64,000 nt of DNA, taken from Limnomonas spitsbergensis. Its lineage: Eukaryota; Chlorophyta; Chlorophyceae; Chlamydomonadales. Positions 22,110 to 34,262 of this stretch are shown here, in pieces. The notes under the pieces are model-generated. The model was given only the letters and a program-made list of their open reading frames with translations, had not been told where the DNA came from and did not search any database. Position numbers and translations under genes: made by a program. The stretch is taken from NCBI GenBank assembly GCA_037349105.1, contig JAYJMM010000066.1:62001-126000 (forward strand), read 5' to 3'. Every line of letters starts with the position of its first letter. Within the stretch, counting starts at the first letter, position 1.

Positions 22110-25100
22110 ATGCCAGCCCCCGCGCCGCTCGACGATGAAGTGGACGAATACGAGGATTATGATCCGATGGCTGGATTCAGCGCTTGGCAAAAGCGCCGCG
22201 TCATGGCCTTGAAGGAATCGCAGAGCAAGTATGATGACATCAACCGAGAGTACCAGAAGGAGCTGGCCGCACTTCAGACAACCTACCAGGGCCGGTATGG
22301 TGAGAGGGGCATGCATGGAACTAGCCTGGGGCAACCTGATCCTGTCATCCCGAGATTAGGTCAACATGGCTGCGAGTCACACATGGGCGCTGCGAAGTAG
22401 CTCTGCTGGTTCATGCGGCACACAGGGACAACGAATCTCCTTCTTGTTGGGGACAGCGACGCTGCTGCATGGACATATCTTCATTTTTTTGCTTCTTGTT
22501 AGAAAGCCAGTGAGTGCACTGTCACCGAGCTGTCTCATGTAGAGACGTTAGCATCCTAATTGAAAGGGATACAACATACAGCAGTTCAGCTGATGTGAAC
22601 ACCAGTGACCAGCGCGTCCTGGTCGTGATGTATGGGCAGGATAGAGTGTCCTTCTTAACAAGAGAGCAGCAGCTTCCTGTATCTCAATGAAGATATATGT
22701 AATATTGGCGCTGCATGTTGAGGGTATGCAGCACAGCGCCACGACCCTATTGACATGGGGGATGCTCATTTTGTCATCACTTGTAATTCAGATTGTTCCT
22801 CTGCCTTCGCAGCACCGATCTTTGACGAGCGCAAAGAGATCCTGGAAGGTGTCAAGGCCGTCAGCGCCTTCGATGTCCCTGATGATGAGGAGGCTGGTGA
22901 GTCACGTGTGCTGGCCCCATTTTGGAAATCAGTTGATGGGAATGCAAGCATGCAAAGCGTTAACTCACATGGCAGAGCGAAATGACCTCACATGCTTTCG
23001 TGCAAGCACCCCATCACACAGATCTGCCTGCACACCTCTCTTTGGACGCACACGCTTGCACCCCCCACTTCACATGCATGCAGCGCCCTTTCTGGTAGAT
23101 TCGTTGATCCTGCTGATGTTTCTGTATGGTTTCAGATGGCCCCCTCCCGGAGTTCTGGCTCACGGCTTTCACTAACCATGACAAGATCGCGCCCTATATT
23201 ACGGAGCGTGATAATGAGGTCCTTGCCTTCCTGGAAGTGAGTGGTACCGTAAGGCCCTGGGCCACAGAGCAGTGCTTTCCGAGGCTGCTGGGCCCCTGGT
23301 TATGCCCCTACACGAGACGAGCGCAAAGAGTGGCTATTCCATTGAAGCCCAATGGTGTGCACTTGAAACTGTCATGGTGCCTGTCTTAAATATTTTTAGT
23401 ATGCGAGTGTCACGTCTGTCACGTCTGACGTCCTGAATTGCATGGAAAGTGAGTTAGTGAGACATTTGGCTCTTGTTAATTATTGGCATGTGTGCCCTTG
23501 CATTGAAGCTATATGTTGAACGACTAGATGCTTGCAGCGTGCCCTGCGCTACCTCACTTTTGGCTCTTCCCGCCTTTTAAGGATGTGCGCTCTGAAGTGC
23601 TGAGTGGAGAGGATCGCGGCTTCAAGCTGGCGTTCCACTTCCGCGAGAACCCCTTCTTCACCAACAAGGTGATTGCTGGGAAACTGGATGGCACAGGGAG
23701 TGGGGGCCTCAGGCCAAAGCTCTCATGCCCTCTCATACATTTGTATGGCTGGATGGAAGGGTCATGATTTAGTGTTAGAAAGAGTCCTTCAGTTGGCACC
23801 TGCTGCTTGCCTTCTTGGTAGGTTTTGGAGAAGACGTACGTGCTGGAGCCTGAAGACGAGATTGTGCCTAAGGAGTTCATTGGCTGCAAGATTAACTGGA
23901 AGAATGGCAAGGACGTGACGATGGAGCAGGTACGGGTCTGATCCTCGGAAATATGCAAGGAGTAAACACCTTTAAATCCGCGCTTAGTCCACAACTGCCC
24001 AGCAGCTCTGTCCTACTAGTCCTAAGGCATTGAGTCTGTAGCGTTGTTTATTTGTCACTGCAGTTGATTTTGTCACCCTGGAGGGACTGGTCATTTACCC
24101 AGTCAGGCTGACATGGTGAAGGGCTGCTAGGACCGGATTCTGTAGGCAGCCAGTGACGCTGGTCAGACCATCTGTCAGCCACATTATGAATTTGTCCGGG
24201 GTCCTGGGATCAATTGCCGAATGTCCCCTTACACATTGCCCTCAGGTCAAGAAACGTGTCAAGTCTACTAAAGGAGAGGACAAGAAGGCGAAGGCTTTCG
24301 TGACAGAGAGCATGCCGTGTGACTCCTTCTTCAACACGTTTGACCCGCCCTCGGTAAGTGGCTGTTTCCGCCACCAAGAAGAAATACTGGAAAATGTGCC
24401 CCCGTCCTGCTGGATGGCCTACCAGTGGGACAGTGTTTTTCATCCCACGTCGGCAATATGATCTCATAAGCAACATCTTGGATCAACTCTCTCGCCCAGT
24501 CAAAATGTGTTATGTTTGCGTGATATGGATGGCTTGACAAGGTAGCTTGTCCCATCCCTGGACCTTGCTAGGATATCCCTGCGCTCTGTCCGACATCCTT
24601 CCTCTAATTTTCTTTAAAAGCGGTTTTGATCCTTGACTTCTGATTTCTGACCCTGTGATGGTTGGTCCTGATGGCAAGGTGCCACTCCAATGCTGCATGG
24701 CTCCATGCACATACACACACAAAGTTTGGGGCCATACGCCTGAATCTGTCATAAAGCCCTCCAAGGCGAAGCTGTTTATCCAAAACAAAACCCCAGGAAG
24801 CCCTCAATCCATTGCCGCTTGGCCCTGATCCATGTTCCAGGTCCCAAAGTCTCCCGAGGACATGAGTGATCAGCAAATGGATGAGCTGCAAGAGGAGCTC
24901 ACAGTTGATTTTGACATCGGCTATGCCATCAAGGTGAGCGGCTCTTACCCTGTTTTGACTCGGTGTACCCCCCCTTGAAAAGGAAGCAAAGCCTCCCCTC
25001 GATTCTGCAAATTTTGTCGTGTTATTGTGTGGCTTCAGCCATCGATACGGTTCTCTCGGGCACTCATTTGCGATGGCCATCTCGGCTGCCTCCCCCAACA

Positions 25101-25455
25101 GCTATTCGCTGTTATCTGTTAATCCTAGGTGCGTAGCCTGATTGCCGGCATAATGAAGCAGGTAGTAGTTTTATGTGGCCGCCAGGCAATGGCATTATTC
25201 CATATTGCCTTGTCAGGGGGGAGCTATGTGATTCATGGACATTTTGCTTGAACTTGCTTGAAGGGCGTCTATTGCCCAATGACATAGTCACCCTGTTGTC
25301 ACACTTTTCCTGTGCTCCTGCGCCCTCGACAGGACAACGTCATTCCCCGGGCAGTGGAGTGGTTCACGGGTGAAATTGCGCCCTTCCCAGAAGACGATGA
25401 GTACTACGAGGATGAGGAGCAAGATGAGCCCATGCCTGCTCCCAAGAGGCGTTGA
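22110..25455 (+). CDS. NAP1: Nucleosome assembly protein NAP1, 297 aa, eight exons
   Basis: Exons: 22110-22299, 22813-22896, 23136-23236, 23582-23668, 23822-23929, 24246-24353, 24841-24933, 25333-25455. All junctions are GT-AG and in frame (894 nt). NAP1 is a histone H2A-H2B chaperone. Family signatures in order: the dimerisation helix with QKEL near residues 45-60; APIFDERKEIL (family pattern Y..L...R..I..G); PLPEFWLTAFTNHDKIA, matching the IPeFWltal.n hallmark; GFKLAFHFRENPFFTN, matching the FkL.F.F.eN.yF.N hallmark; SFFNTFDPP; and an acidic tail. The tail is short and ends PKRR, a possible nuclear signal. The length is below the usual 350-400 aa because of the short tail and N-terminus. 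A 5'-UTR intron is likely (acceptor before tcaaccc near 22080). TGTAA occurs at 25699. Confidence 0.95.
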
Positions 25456-25698
25456 ACACCTTGGAGGCGACAGGGCCTAGGAGGAGAACACAGGCAGGAT
25501 GAAAACAAGTGGTCTTTCGGGAATTAACGTATGATAGCTATTATCGCTGGTGGCTCATGGTATTGACTTTGACCATGCAGAGGGTGGAGAATGTATTCGA
25601 AACATCCAATTGCTGGTTGCACTCTCTGCGATTCAGGTGCCGAGTCCAGGTATCAGTCACAAACTCAACAAATCTGAAGGCTGATTTGACGGTCTACT

Positions 25699-25703
25699 TG
25701 TAA
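25699..25703 (+). terminator. TGTAA poly(A) signal of NAP1
   Basis: TGTAA lies 244 nt after the NAP1 stop codon. This pentamer is the canonical chlorophyte poly(A) signal. Confidence 0.45.
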
Positions 25704-25784
25704 AATCTGGAATATCAGCGCATTCTTGAACACAGCATGAAGAATTGTCAAGCCGGCACATAAATGTACCCGGGCTCAAGATGT

Positions 25785-25960
25785 TTAAAACGGTGCATAC
25801 CCGCTGGGCCCTGCTGAACGCTCGGCCACGTGGGGCTGTTCGGGAATGACTAGGCTCAATTCCAGCTACCATGCACAGCCTAGGCCATGGTGCAGCCACG
25901 CCATTCTCCTATGTGAGAGGGCAGGAACATGGAACCCAGCGGTCCAGGCGTGGGAAGAGA
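25785..25960 (-). mobile_element. tRNA-derived SINE body, minus orientation
   Basis: Matches, on the opposite strand, the body at 38620-38765: gctgaacgctcggcc, ggctcaattccagctaccat, ccatggtgcagcc and a ggaacatggaacccagcg-like tract. Confidence 0.65.
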
Positions 25961-26153
25961 GTGGGTTTGAGATGTAAGCCCAACTGTGGCTATAGGTAGT
26001 GGGAAGCAATCAAGTTCGTCGAGGTTTGACACCACTGTGCTCAGCTAAAAAGGCTCCGTCATTTAAGCATCCAAACATGTCAGTTTCGACTGCATTTCGT
26101 GACAGATACACCGTATCCACCGTACAGGCTGTCCAGAACAGCAGTGCGCAGCC

Positions 26154-29100
26154 TCATGCCCATAAATGGACAGGATCCAGACACGGATTGCCATCACAGG
26201 CAGCCACCACCAGCAGGGTTGCCAAAGTAGGGTCGCTGGCCCCTGTCACTGTACTCCCTGCCTCCACTGCCAGCATCAGCTGGTGCAACACCTCTTCCGT
26301 GATGACCTCCCCAGGGAACAGCAGAGGAACGCCAGGGGGATAGGGGCACAGCAGCTCAGCACATACCCTGCCCACGGCATGGGCTGCGGACACTCTGAAG
26401 GGGGCAGGGGGGCAGAGCGAATATCAGCTCCTTCTACCAATGCTCGCTCATTCTTGCAACATGAACATTGGTAGGGTAGGGGGCCCATCTTCTGAACAGG
26501 TGGGAGCTCTGAATCGTATTAATTAAGGGCGTGGACATTTCCCACATGCAGAGCAGGTAGCTGGTGATCAAACAATTGAATCAGTACCGAAATGCTTTCA
26601 TGAAAGGAATTTACCGTCTACCAGTAATGTATCACCGCATCATGCACATCAACTTACAAATAGTCATCAGTGCAGATAGGGGACCTAATTGGTGAAGCAT
26701 CATACCTTTCACTGGCGGCAAAGAACGCCGTTCTAGGCAGCATGGCCCCCTGTGCCGTCCATTGCAAGGCCCCAGACGCTGCGGAGGCTACATCGACCCT
26801 GCTGCCTGAGTTGTCATCCTGGGTCCCGTCCCCCCCTGCTCGTGAAGCAGTGGGAACTGGAGCGTTTCCCAGATGCTCGTCAGACAAAGCCCGGAATGCT
26901 GATACGAGAGCATGGGCATGACCCAGAGTCGAGCCCGGGCCCAATGCGCAGACCACCACCTGCAGCAAGCAATGGGAGGACGAGCCAGAAGGCCCAAGAT
27001 GGATCATGTGATGGATCATTTAACAGATGGATGGTACATGTGGCATAAGGATACCAATCCACCAGGATATGGATACCGGAATGCTGAGTTATACAATTCA
27101 TACTGAATATGGCTCAAGCACGTCCAGAATATATCGCAGACAACTCTCCCCCTCCTCTCCCCTCCTCTCCTCCCATGACCTCCCATCACATGAAATCAAA
27201 TAACATCACTTCTCAGCCACGCACCATTTAGAGTTCCCTCAAATAACACATATCTCACAATTGGGGAGTTCCTTCTTTACCCATCTAATTGGGATTTGGG
27301 ACGGGTGGGTGTTTCGTCTTGCCTGACGGTGTTGAAGCCATGTCTTCCCAGGCCTAGCCTTAGGTACAAGTGCAGCGGAGCAGCCTTACGACCTGCATCT
27401 TTCCCCCGATACGTCCAAGGGTTATTTCCCAGGGCTGGGGCATCCACCTAGCTCCAAATCCTACCCATCACCTCCACCACATGCCCATCTCTCCCCCCGG
27501 CTACTGGCCTCATGCCTCTTCACCTGCGCTGTCGCCAGCTCAACCACCACTCGATGCCTCTCCTCCAGCTCAGTAGCTGCCTGGAAGCCGCTGAGGGACA
27601 GGCCGCTCACACACACTGTGAGGCGCAGCGGGTCCTGTAGCCGGGGGGCCGGGCCGGCGGAGACGCCCGCCAGCGAGACCTTCCGGCTGAGAAGCAACTG
27701 ACCTGAAGGCTCAATAGCACAGTCTCCCCCGCTGTTATTTCTGTTGTCCCCGCTGCTTATGCTGCTGCTGCTCCTATTCTGCATGTCGCCTACGTGATCC
27801 TCCTGAAAGTCGCTCACACCGCGCAGCAGCTGGATACCCGGCACCCCAGCCAGCTGCTCTGAAGCAAACTGCGATCGCATGAGGCATGGCGAATGTTCAC
27901 GTGCGAGTTGAGGCAGAAAACATAGCACTTTGAAATGTCTTCATTAGGGAGGCGGGCCTGCACAGACAGAGGAACCCCGCATCTTACGCCCCACTAAATC
28001 TCAATACACTATGCTCATAGCGGCAGTGTTTCTTTTTTCGTGACTCCGCCACATGTCAGCTACACTCCAGCCTCTGGCCTGAGGCCCCATCTGTGGCCAG
28101 CCATGCTGCTTTGGCCACCAGTCGTAAGCCAGTCCAGGTAAAGTCCCAATCGGGCCTTTGGCAGCCACGGGGCGGCCTGCGTTAGGTGGACTGGTGGCCA
28201 GAAAAAGAAACACTGCATAACGGCATAAAACATGTCTGTGGGCCCCGACATGGACCTGTGAGCTGTACAGTCAGGAGGAGGCCTGGAAGGAGGAGCTCAT
28301 CACCTAGCCTCAGGCTATCATTTGAGGGCTTCACACCCTTGCACAGCAACACAGTCACCACACACCGCCCACATGAGGGGTCTTCATCCCCTGCATCAAC
28401 ACAACTGAGTGGCACAGCCTCAACTCCCGTAGTGTGATGTTCAGGTTCGAACCCTTCTCCCCCCTGGAAGCAATATCTTACAAGGCCTGCTCCCACGCCA
28501 CCCTTCCCCCTCTGCCACATCTGCTCCCTCCTCCACACCTTTGCAGCCTCCAGTGGCTCCGCCATGAAGCCTGGCTGCGAAACCATGGCCCTTGCAGCGT
28601 CCAGGGATGCAAGCAGGATGTAGGAGGGGCTGGAGGACTGAGGGGGGCAACACAACGGGAGGGACACATATAAGCTAAACAGAACTGCCCTAGGGAATAC
28701 ATGGGGCAATACATGGGGCAATACATGGGGCAATACATGGGGCAACACATGGGGCAATATATGGGGCAATGCATGGGGCAATACAGGGCATGTGACAAAT
28801 AACACAGGAAATGACAGAGGGAGTGCACGAAGGATGCCGCCGCAACATGAACATTTACATAATTCCCTTCCTTTCCTCCCTTGCATACCATTCTCTCCCT
28901 GCAGCCTGCTCTCATATACCCCATCGCTTTAATGTTCTTCCTGCTGGCCCTGCCTGGCTCCTTGGAGCAAGGCCATTGCGTGAATGTGTCCACACTGCCC
29001 CCGGACCTACCTGTACCAACTGCAGTGCCCTGGATATCCGGAGCGGGTCCATCCTTGGACCCTGCATGTGGAGCATGGCCGCCTGGGTCATGGCTGACAG

Positions 29101-32100
29101 CACTTTATGTGTGGAGTGCATGACACAGTCTGCCCCCAGGGATAGGGCGCTGGGGGGCAAGCAGGGGTGGGTGCCAAAGTGGCTCCCATGAGCCTCATCC
29201 ACAAGAAGCGGTACGCCGTACTCGTGGCAGATGTCGGCGAGGGCTGATGGGAGGCAGCAGGGGCAGGGGGCAACAGGACAGAGACGGCTGATGAGGGCAG
29301 GTGATAACAGGACAGAGACGGCTGATGAGGGCAGGTGATAACAGGACAGAGACGGCTGATGAGGGCAGGTGATAACAGGACAGAGACGGCTGATGAGGGC
29401 AGGTGAGAAGAGGACAGAGACGGCTGATGAGGGCAGGTGATAACAGGACAGAGACGGCTGATGAGGGCAGGTGATAACAGGACAGAGACGGCTGATGAGG
29501 GCAGGTGATAACAGGACAGAGACGGCTGATGAGGGCAGGTGAGAAGAGGACAGAGACGGCTGATGAGGGCAGGTGATAACAGGACAGAGACGGCTGATGA
29601 GGGCAGGTGATAGCAGGACAGAGACGGCTGATGAGGGCAGGTGATAACAGGACAGAGACGGCTGATGAGGGCAGGTGATAACAGGACAGAGACGGCTGAT
29701 GAGGGCAGGTGATAACAGGACAGAGACGGCTGATGAGGGCAGGTGATAACAGGACAGAGACGGCTGATGAGGGCAGGTGATAGCAGGACAGAGACGGCTG
29801 ATGAGGGCAGGTGATAACAGGACAGAGACGGCTGATGAGGGCAGGTGATAACAGGACAGAGACGGCTGATGAGGGCAGGTGATAACAGGACAGAGACGGC
29901 TGATGAGGGCAGGTGATAACAGGACAGAGACGGCTGATGAGGGCAGGTGATAACAGGACAGAGACGGCTGATGAGGGCAGGTGATAACAGGACAGAGACG
30001 GCTGATGAGGGCAGGTGATAACAGGACAGAGACGGCTGATGAGGGCAGGTGATAACAGGACAGAGACGGCTGATGAGGGCAGGTGAGAAGAGGACAGAGA
30101 CGGCTGATGAGGGCAGGTGATAACAGGACAGAGACGGCTGATGAGGGCAGGTGATAACAGGACAGAGACGGCTGATGAGGGCAGGTGATAAGAGGACAGA
30201 GACGGCTGATGAGGGCAGGTGATAACAGGACAGAGACGGCTGAGGGGGGGTAGCAGAGGGGCAGAGGTAGAGGCAGGGAGGCAGGGGCCGGGAGAGAAGA
30301 GGACAGGAAGGGCTCATGAGGGGCAGTAGAGGCAGAGACAGGAGGGCAGGGGGTCACAGAAAAGAGGGGGTTGATGGGGGGCGGCAGGGGTGCCTTAATA
30401 TCAAAAGATTCACAGAGCAGGAGGATACATGAAATCCATAACCGATCTTCATCAAAAACAAATGCTTTGGAGGCTCTCGTCTTCTATGCGAGCTAAGGGT
30501 TTAGAGAATAGGGTTTAGATTACCTCGAAAAGGATCTACTCTCCACTAAGCCCACCCAAGAGGGGTGTCGCAAGGGGCCTGTCACTTCAGGAGTCCGACC
30601 AGCCCTCCGACAATTTCCCGGCTTATAATGGTGTCGCCTACCTTTGATGGGAGCAGCCGCCCCAAAGTATGTTGGAGAGACAACCAGCGCCCCCTTCACC
30701 CTGAGCCCGCAAGCCAGTGCAGCCTGGAAGGCCGCTCTCAAGGTCTCTGGCTGCACCACGTGAGCAATCCCGAATTCTGCATCCAGCTCAGGGGCGACCC
30801 ACCAGGGCTTGCAGCCTGAAGCAAGGGAGGGCCAAGGGCTCAATTTCACATAGAAAGGGCCCGGCATACAGCCAATGGCTCTAGCAGCAGCAAGCACCAT
30901 CCCCCCACGGCCGCAGACTAGGGGAAGCTGAATCATGACTGAAGCACCCTTATGTAAATAGGCTCTTCAGGGCTGAGGTTGGCAATATCAACAGTGTAGC
31001 AGCAGCTTGACTGGAAGTTCCATTGGCCCATATGAGGGGCTATCCCTGATATTTTTGAAAGGGACGAAGATTTGATGCCTAGGACCAGGCCACTAGGTTA
31101 ATGAATATCCCTATTGAAGTAACCGGCGCAAGTATCAGGACATGGCGCAAGGTATAGGGCATTCATTCGATTTCAATGCAAACGGAGATCAGGACATGGC
31201 GCAAGGTCTAGGGCATTCATTCGATTTCAATGCAAACGGAGATCAGGACATGGCGCAAGGTCTAGGGCATTCATTCGATTTCAATGCAAACGGAGATCAG
31301 GACATGGCGCAAGGTCTAGGGCATTCATTCGATTTCAATGCAAACGGAGATCAGGACATGGCGCAAGGTCTAGGGCATTCATTCGATTTCAATGCAAACG
31401 GAGATCAGGACATGGCGCAAGGTCTAGGGCATTCATTCGATTTCAATGCAAATGGAGATCAGGACATGGCGCAAGGTCTAGGGCATTCATTCGATTTCAA
31501 TGCAAACGGAGATCAGGACATGGCGCAAGGTATAGGGCATTCATTCGATTTCAATGCAAACGGAGATCAGGACATGGCGCAAGGTATAGGGCATTCATTC
31601 GATTTCAATGCAAACGGAGATCAGGACATGGCGCAAGGTATAGGGCATTCATTCGATTTCAATGCAAACGGAGATCAGGACATGGCGCAAGGTATAGGGC
31701 ATTCATTCGATTTCAATGCAAACGGAGATCAGGACATGGCGCAAGGTCTAGGGCATTCATTCGATTTCAATGCAAACGGAGATCAGGACATGGCGCAAGG
31801 TCTAGGGCATTCATTCGATTTCAATGCAAACGGAGATCAGGACATGGCGCAAGGTCTGGCATGCAAAGCACCACACAATCTGACCAGCATGCTCCCCTAA
31901 CCTGACATGACCATGGCTGAAAAGACAGAGAGGTGGCAGTTGCGTGAAACCAGCAGAGTGTCTCCTGGCCCAGCGCAGGCCATGACCGCAGCGTGGATCC
32001 CCGAGGAGCAGCCGTTGACCAGGAACCAGGTGCGCTCAGCTCCGAAGGCGGCAGCTGCCAGCTGCTGCGCTTCCTCAATGACGCCGGAGGGGGAGCTGAG

Positions 32101-34101
32101 GTTATCCAGTCCTGAGGCAACGGGGCAGAACAGGGGGGCCAGGAAGGCAGGGGGGATCTTAAAGCCAAGCATAGGGGGGACATGGAAATAAAAGAGGTGC
32201 ATGGGGAAAAAGGAGGGGATTAGGGTCACTAGGCTTGTTACCCTGTTGACCCTTATCCCCTCAGGACCATTGACTCACGTCACAAAATCTTTCAATGATA
32301 GCTACCTAGCATCGGGGAACTCCTGTTCTCTCTAATCTTTTTGCCTGCTCTGTCTGGCCTTTCACAAGGAGTCTCTTGGGTGGATCTGCAGGCGCTATGA
32401 CGTCATTTCAGGTCAAGGCAGGCCCAGCAAGGGTGCCAAGCCCTGTGGTGAGGTTACAGGCCAAGATGGTCATGGGAGCACATGGGAGCGCATGGGAGCG
32501 CATGGGAGCGTTACCGCCGCATGCACCCTGGACAAAGGTGCAGGCAACAAATAGCATCAGGGCATCAGGCCCATTGGCGTGCGTGGACATGGTGTCCAAG
32601 TGTGAACGGAGCAGAATTTGCCGCAGGCCCTTCAAGGCCAGGGAGAGGGATTCCTCGCTCCTGCTTCCTTAGTCCCCATGTGCTACCAAGAGGGATTCCC
32701 CGCCCTGCCTCCTCATGTAACTCAGCACACAAGCAAAGTGGCTAACCCTCAGTCCCCATGAGGAGTCCAGCGGCAAGTCCTCTGTTTTATATGCTGAGCC
32801 ATCAAGCATATACCGCATCACCCTCCACAAGTGGTTGGATTACCGCAAAAACGCCGGGCTGTCAATCTTGCCCAGTGGAGCCACGGTACTTTTCAGTATC
32901 AGAATGACAGCATGACATTTGTAGGCACAGGTCCCATACCGCCCATTTGGTGACCCGTGGACTACAATTACTGAAAATTAGTACTGGCGCAATTGCCATC
33001 AGCAATAGTCATCAGCAGGGGGCCATCAGTATCTAATTCCCATGTAGATAAGGCATTGCCAGCAAGCCCAGGCCACACATGCCCACAGCTCAGCCTCCTA
33101 TTCACCTCACAGGGGCAAACACGCCCGCCAGCTGCAGCTGCTGTGATGAGTACACCAGCCTTGAAGGCTTGAAGCAGACATGCAATAGCCAGGGGAGGGG
33201 ACACAGGGTGAGTGCATCACCTCGTGACCCCTCCCCGCCTACCCCCCTGTGTGCCCTGCTGTGACCTAGTTATCACCTGATATCTCAGTCAAATCAAAAC
33301 GCAGAGGTTCCTTTCCAATGCTGTTCCTGAAGCTATCCAGGACTCCTCTCCCATGCTGGGTAGGGGTAGGCATCAGGTGTGGGTTCAGATTGAGGGCAAC
33401 AAGTGGAGGGGCTGGGAAGGGCAGGCAACAGGCGGGGTAAAAGGTGAGAAAATGTGTCACTTCAGTAACATGGGACCTGAATCCACCAAATACAAAACCG
33501 GCCGATTCATGACGTCGAAAAGGCCTTAAATGGCATAACATGGTCCCTTTCAGTTTTTGGATTTTCTGGCTCCTACACAAGCTCATTCTGCCTTCAACCA
33601 TTCTTGTCAGCCGGCCTGCAGCCACCTAAGGTCGTCGACGCAGCTGAGGCCACCTTGTGCCCTAGACCAGTTGGGTAGAGGGCTAGAACACCTATCCCTA
33701 GCAAGATGGTAGGATTGCAGGTTTCAATAGGTGCCTCGCTTGGTGGCCATGTCTAGGATGAAATACATGCATTGAGCTGATCCCCCCAACCTTCAACCGA
33801 GGCAACTTGCTTTGTGCCCGGGCACATGCATGGGGACATCGTCTTGCTGGCTGCGCTGAATAAGAGCATGCAGCAGAGGCGTCGACTCCTGTTTTCCCCA
33901 GGATGGCTGTTTGACCCGCTGCCCATGAGCAGGGTCCGCATGGCAGCATGGCTGGCGTCTCAGCAGGAGCGTTGATGGGGTGATGGCAGCTGGAGCAGCA
34001 CGAATCTGACCATGATTTACTCCGCGATGTCCATGAAGCATGGTCATTATGGGAAGGAGATCTCTGTGGCATCTGGCTGGGGTGAGGCGACTAGGATCCA
34101 C
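26154..34101 (-). CDS. Orn/Lys/Arg decarboxylase family (PLP-dependent), about 641 aa, nine exons
   Basis: Exons on the minus strand: 34101-33811, 33355-33277, 32111-31902, 30815-30642, 29243-29011, 28637-28539, 27868-27524, 26959-26706, 26394-26154. All phases match (1926 nt). The family is the fold-type I PLP basic amino acid decarboxylases that make polyamine precursors. Landmarks: MHVPGHK; LRFDLTEISG joined to LDNLSSPSG; FLVNGCSSGIHAAVMA; VVSPTYFG; LLVDEAHGSHFG, whose Asp binds the PLP ring nitrogen; HSTHK, whose Lys is the expected Schiff-base residue; SPSYILLASLDAAR; LSLSGFQAA; and ELLCPYPPGVPLLFPGE near the C-terminus. The Arg/Ser-rich N-terminal 45 residues could be an organelle transit peptide. 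Arginine versus ornithine or lysine specificity cannot be read. The first intron appears to be GC-AG. The start could also be the Met at about 34047. Confidence 0.9.
28693..28790 (-). repeat. 12-bp tandem repeat in a decarboxylase intron
   Basis: About eight copies of acatggggcaat with single-base variants, in the intron between exons 29011 and 28637. Confidence 0.85.
29262..30245 (-). repeat. 34-bp minisatellite in a decarboxylase intron
   Basis: About 29 copies of a unit combining cagagacggctgatgagg with gcaggtgataacagga, in the intron 30641-29244. Variants with gagaag or tagcag recur at intervals. A 34-bp period opens all three minus-strand frames and yields the longest reading frames of the window (481 and 409 codons). 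These are artefacts of the array. Confidence 0.95.
31139..31855 (+). repeat. 54-bp minisatellite in a decarboxylase intron
   Basis: Thirteen copies plus a partial one, nearly identical (the main variation is a C/A change in ggtCtaggg and one aaTgg). It fills the intron 31901-30816 on the side of exon 31902. The plus-strand frame is open for 252 codons with an 18-residue period (MAQGLGHSFDFNANGDQD). It is antisense to the gene and starts and ends with the array, so it is not called as coding. Confidence 0.95.
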
Positions 34102-34262
34102 TACTAGTGTGAACGAGTATGGCTGACGTCAGCGCGACGTGACAACACTCATGTCTGCCCAGGGTTGTGTTACGCCTTCCACAACATCACTTGTACGCGC
34201 CCCCCCCTGCACGCCTTATATAAAACAGTATTTGGAGTAGCTGCCCGAGCTGGATGTCCAAC
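34102..34262. promoter_or_regulatory. Compact divergent promoter region, decarboxylase / saposin gene
   Basis: Only 161 bp separate the two start codons. It contains a palindromic-like tgacgtcagcgcgacgtgac stretch near 34122-34141, with a CRE/bZIP-type TGACGTCA core, and a tatataaa tract at 34217-34224 placed 39 bp before the saposin ATG. Both are positioned as promoter elements; function is inferred. Confidence 0.5.

Larger units (their letters stand above)
25456..26153. other. Convergent intergenic region with a SINE fragment
   Basis: Holds the 3' ends of NAP1 and the decarboxylase. A minus-strand SINE body is at about 25785-25960. Nothing else was seen. Confidence 0.5.

Noticed and set aside
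28182..28470. Extra decarboxylase exon around 28260-28420
   Set aside because: Exon 28539 joins exon 27868 directly in phase and restores the family alignment; the region between has no family-like residues.
28912..30357. Very long minus-strand open frames (481 and 409 codons)
   Set aside because: They are produced by the 34-bp tandem array inside a decarboxylase intron; only the downstream end overlaps a real exon (29243-29011).
31142..31900. 252-codon frame with an 18-residue repeat
   Set aside because: It begins and ends with the 54-bp intronic array and is antisense to the gene.
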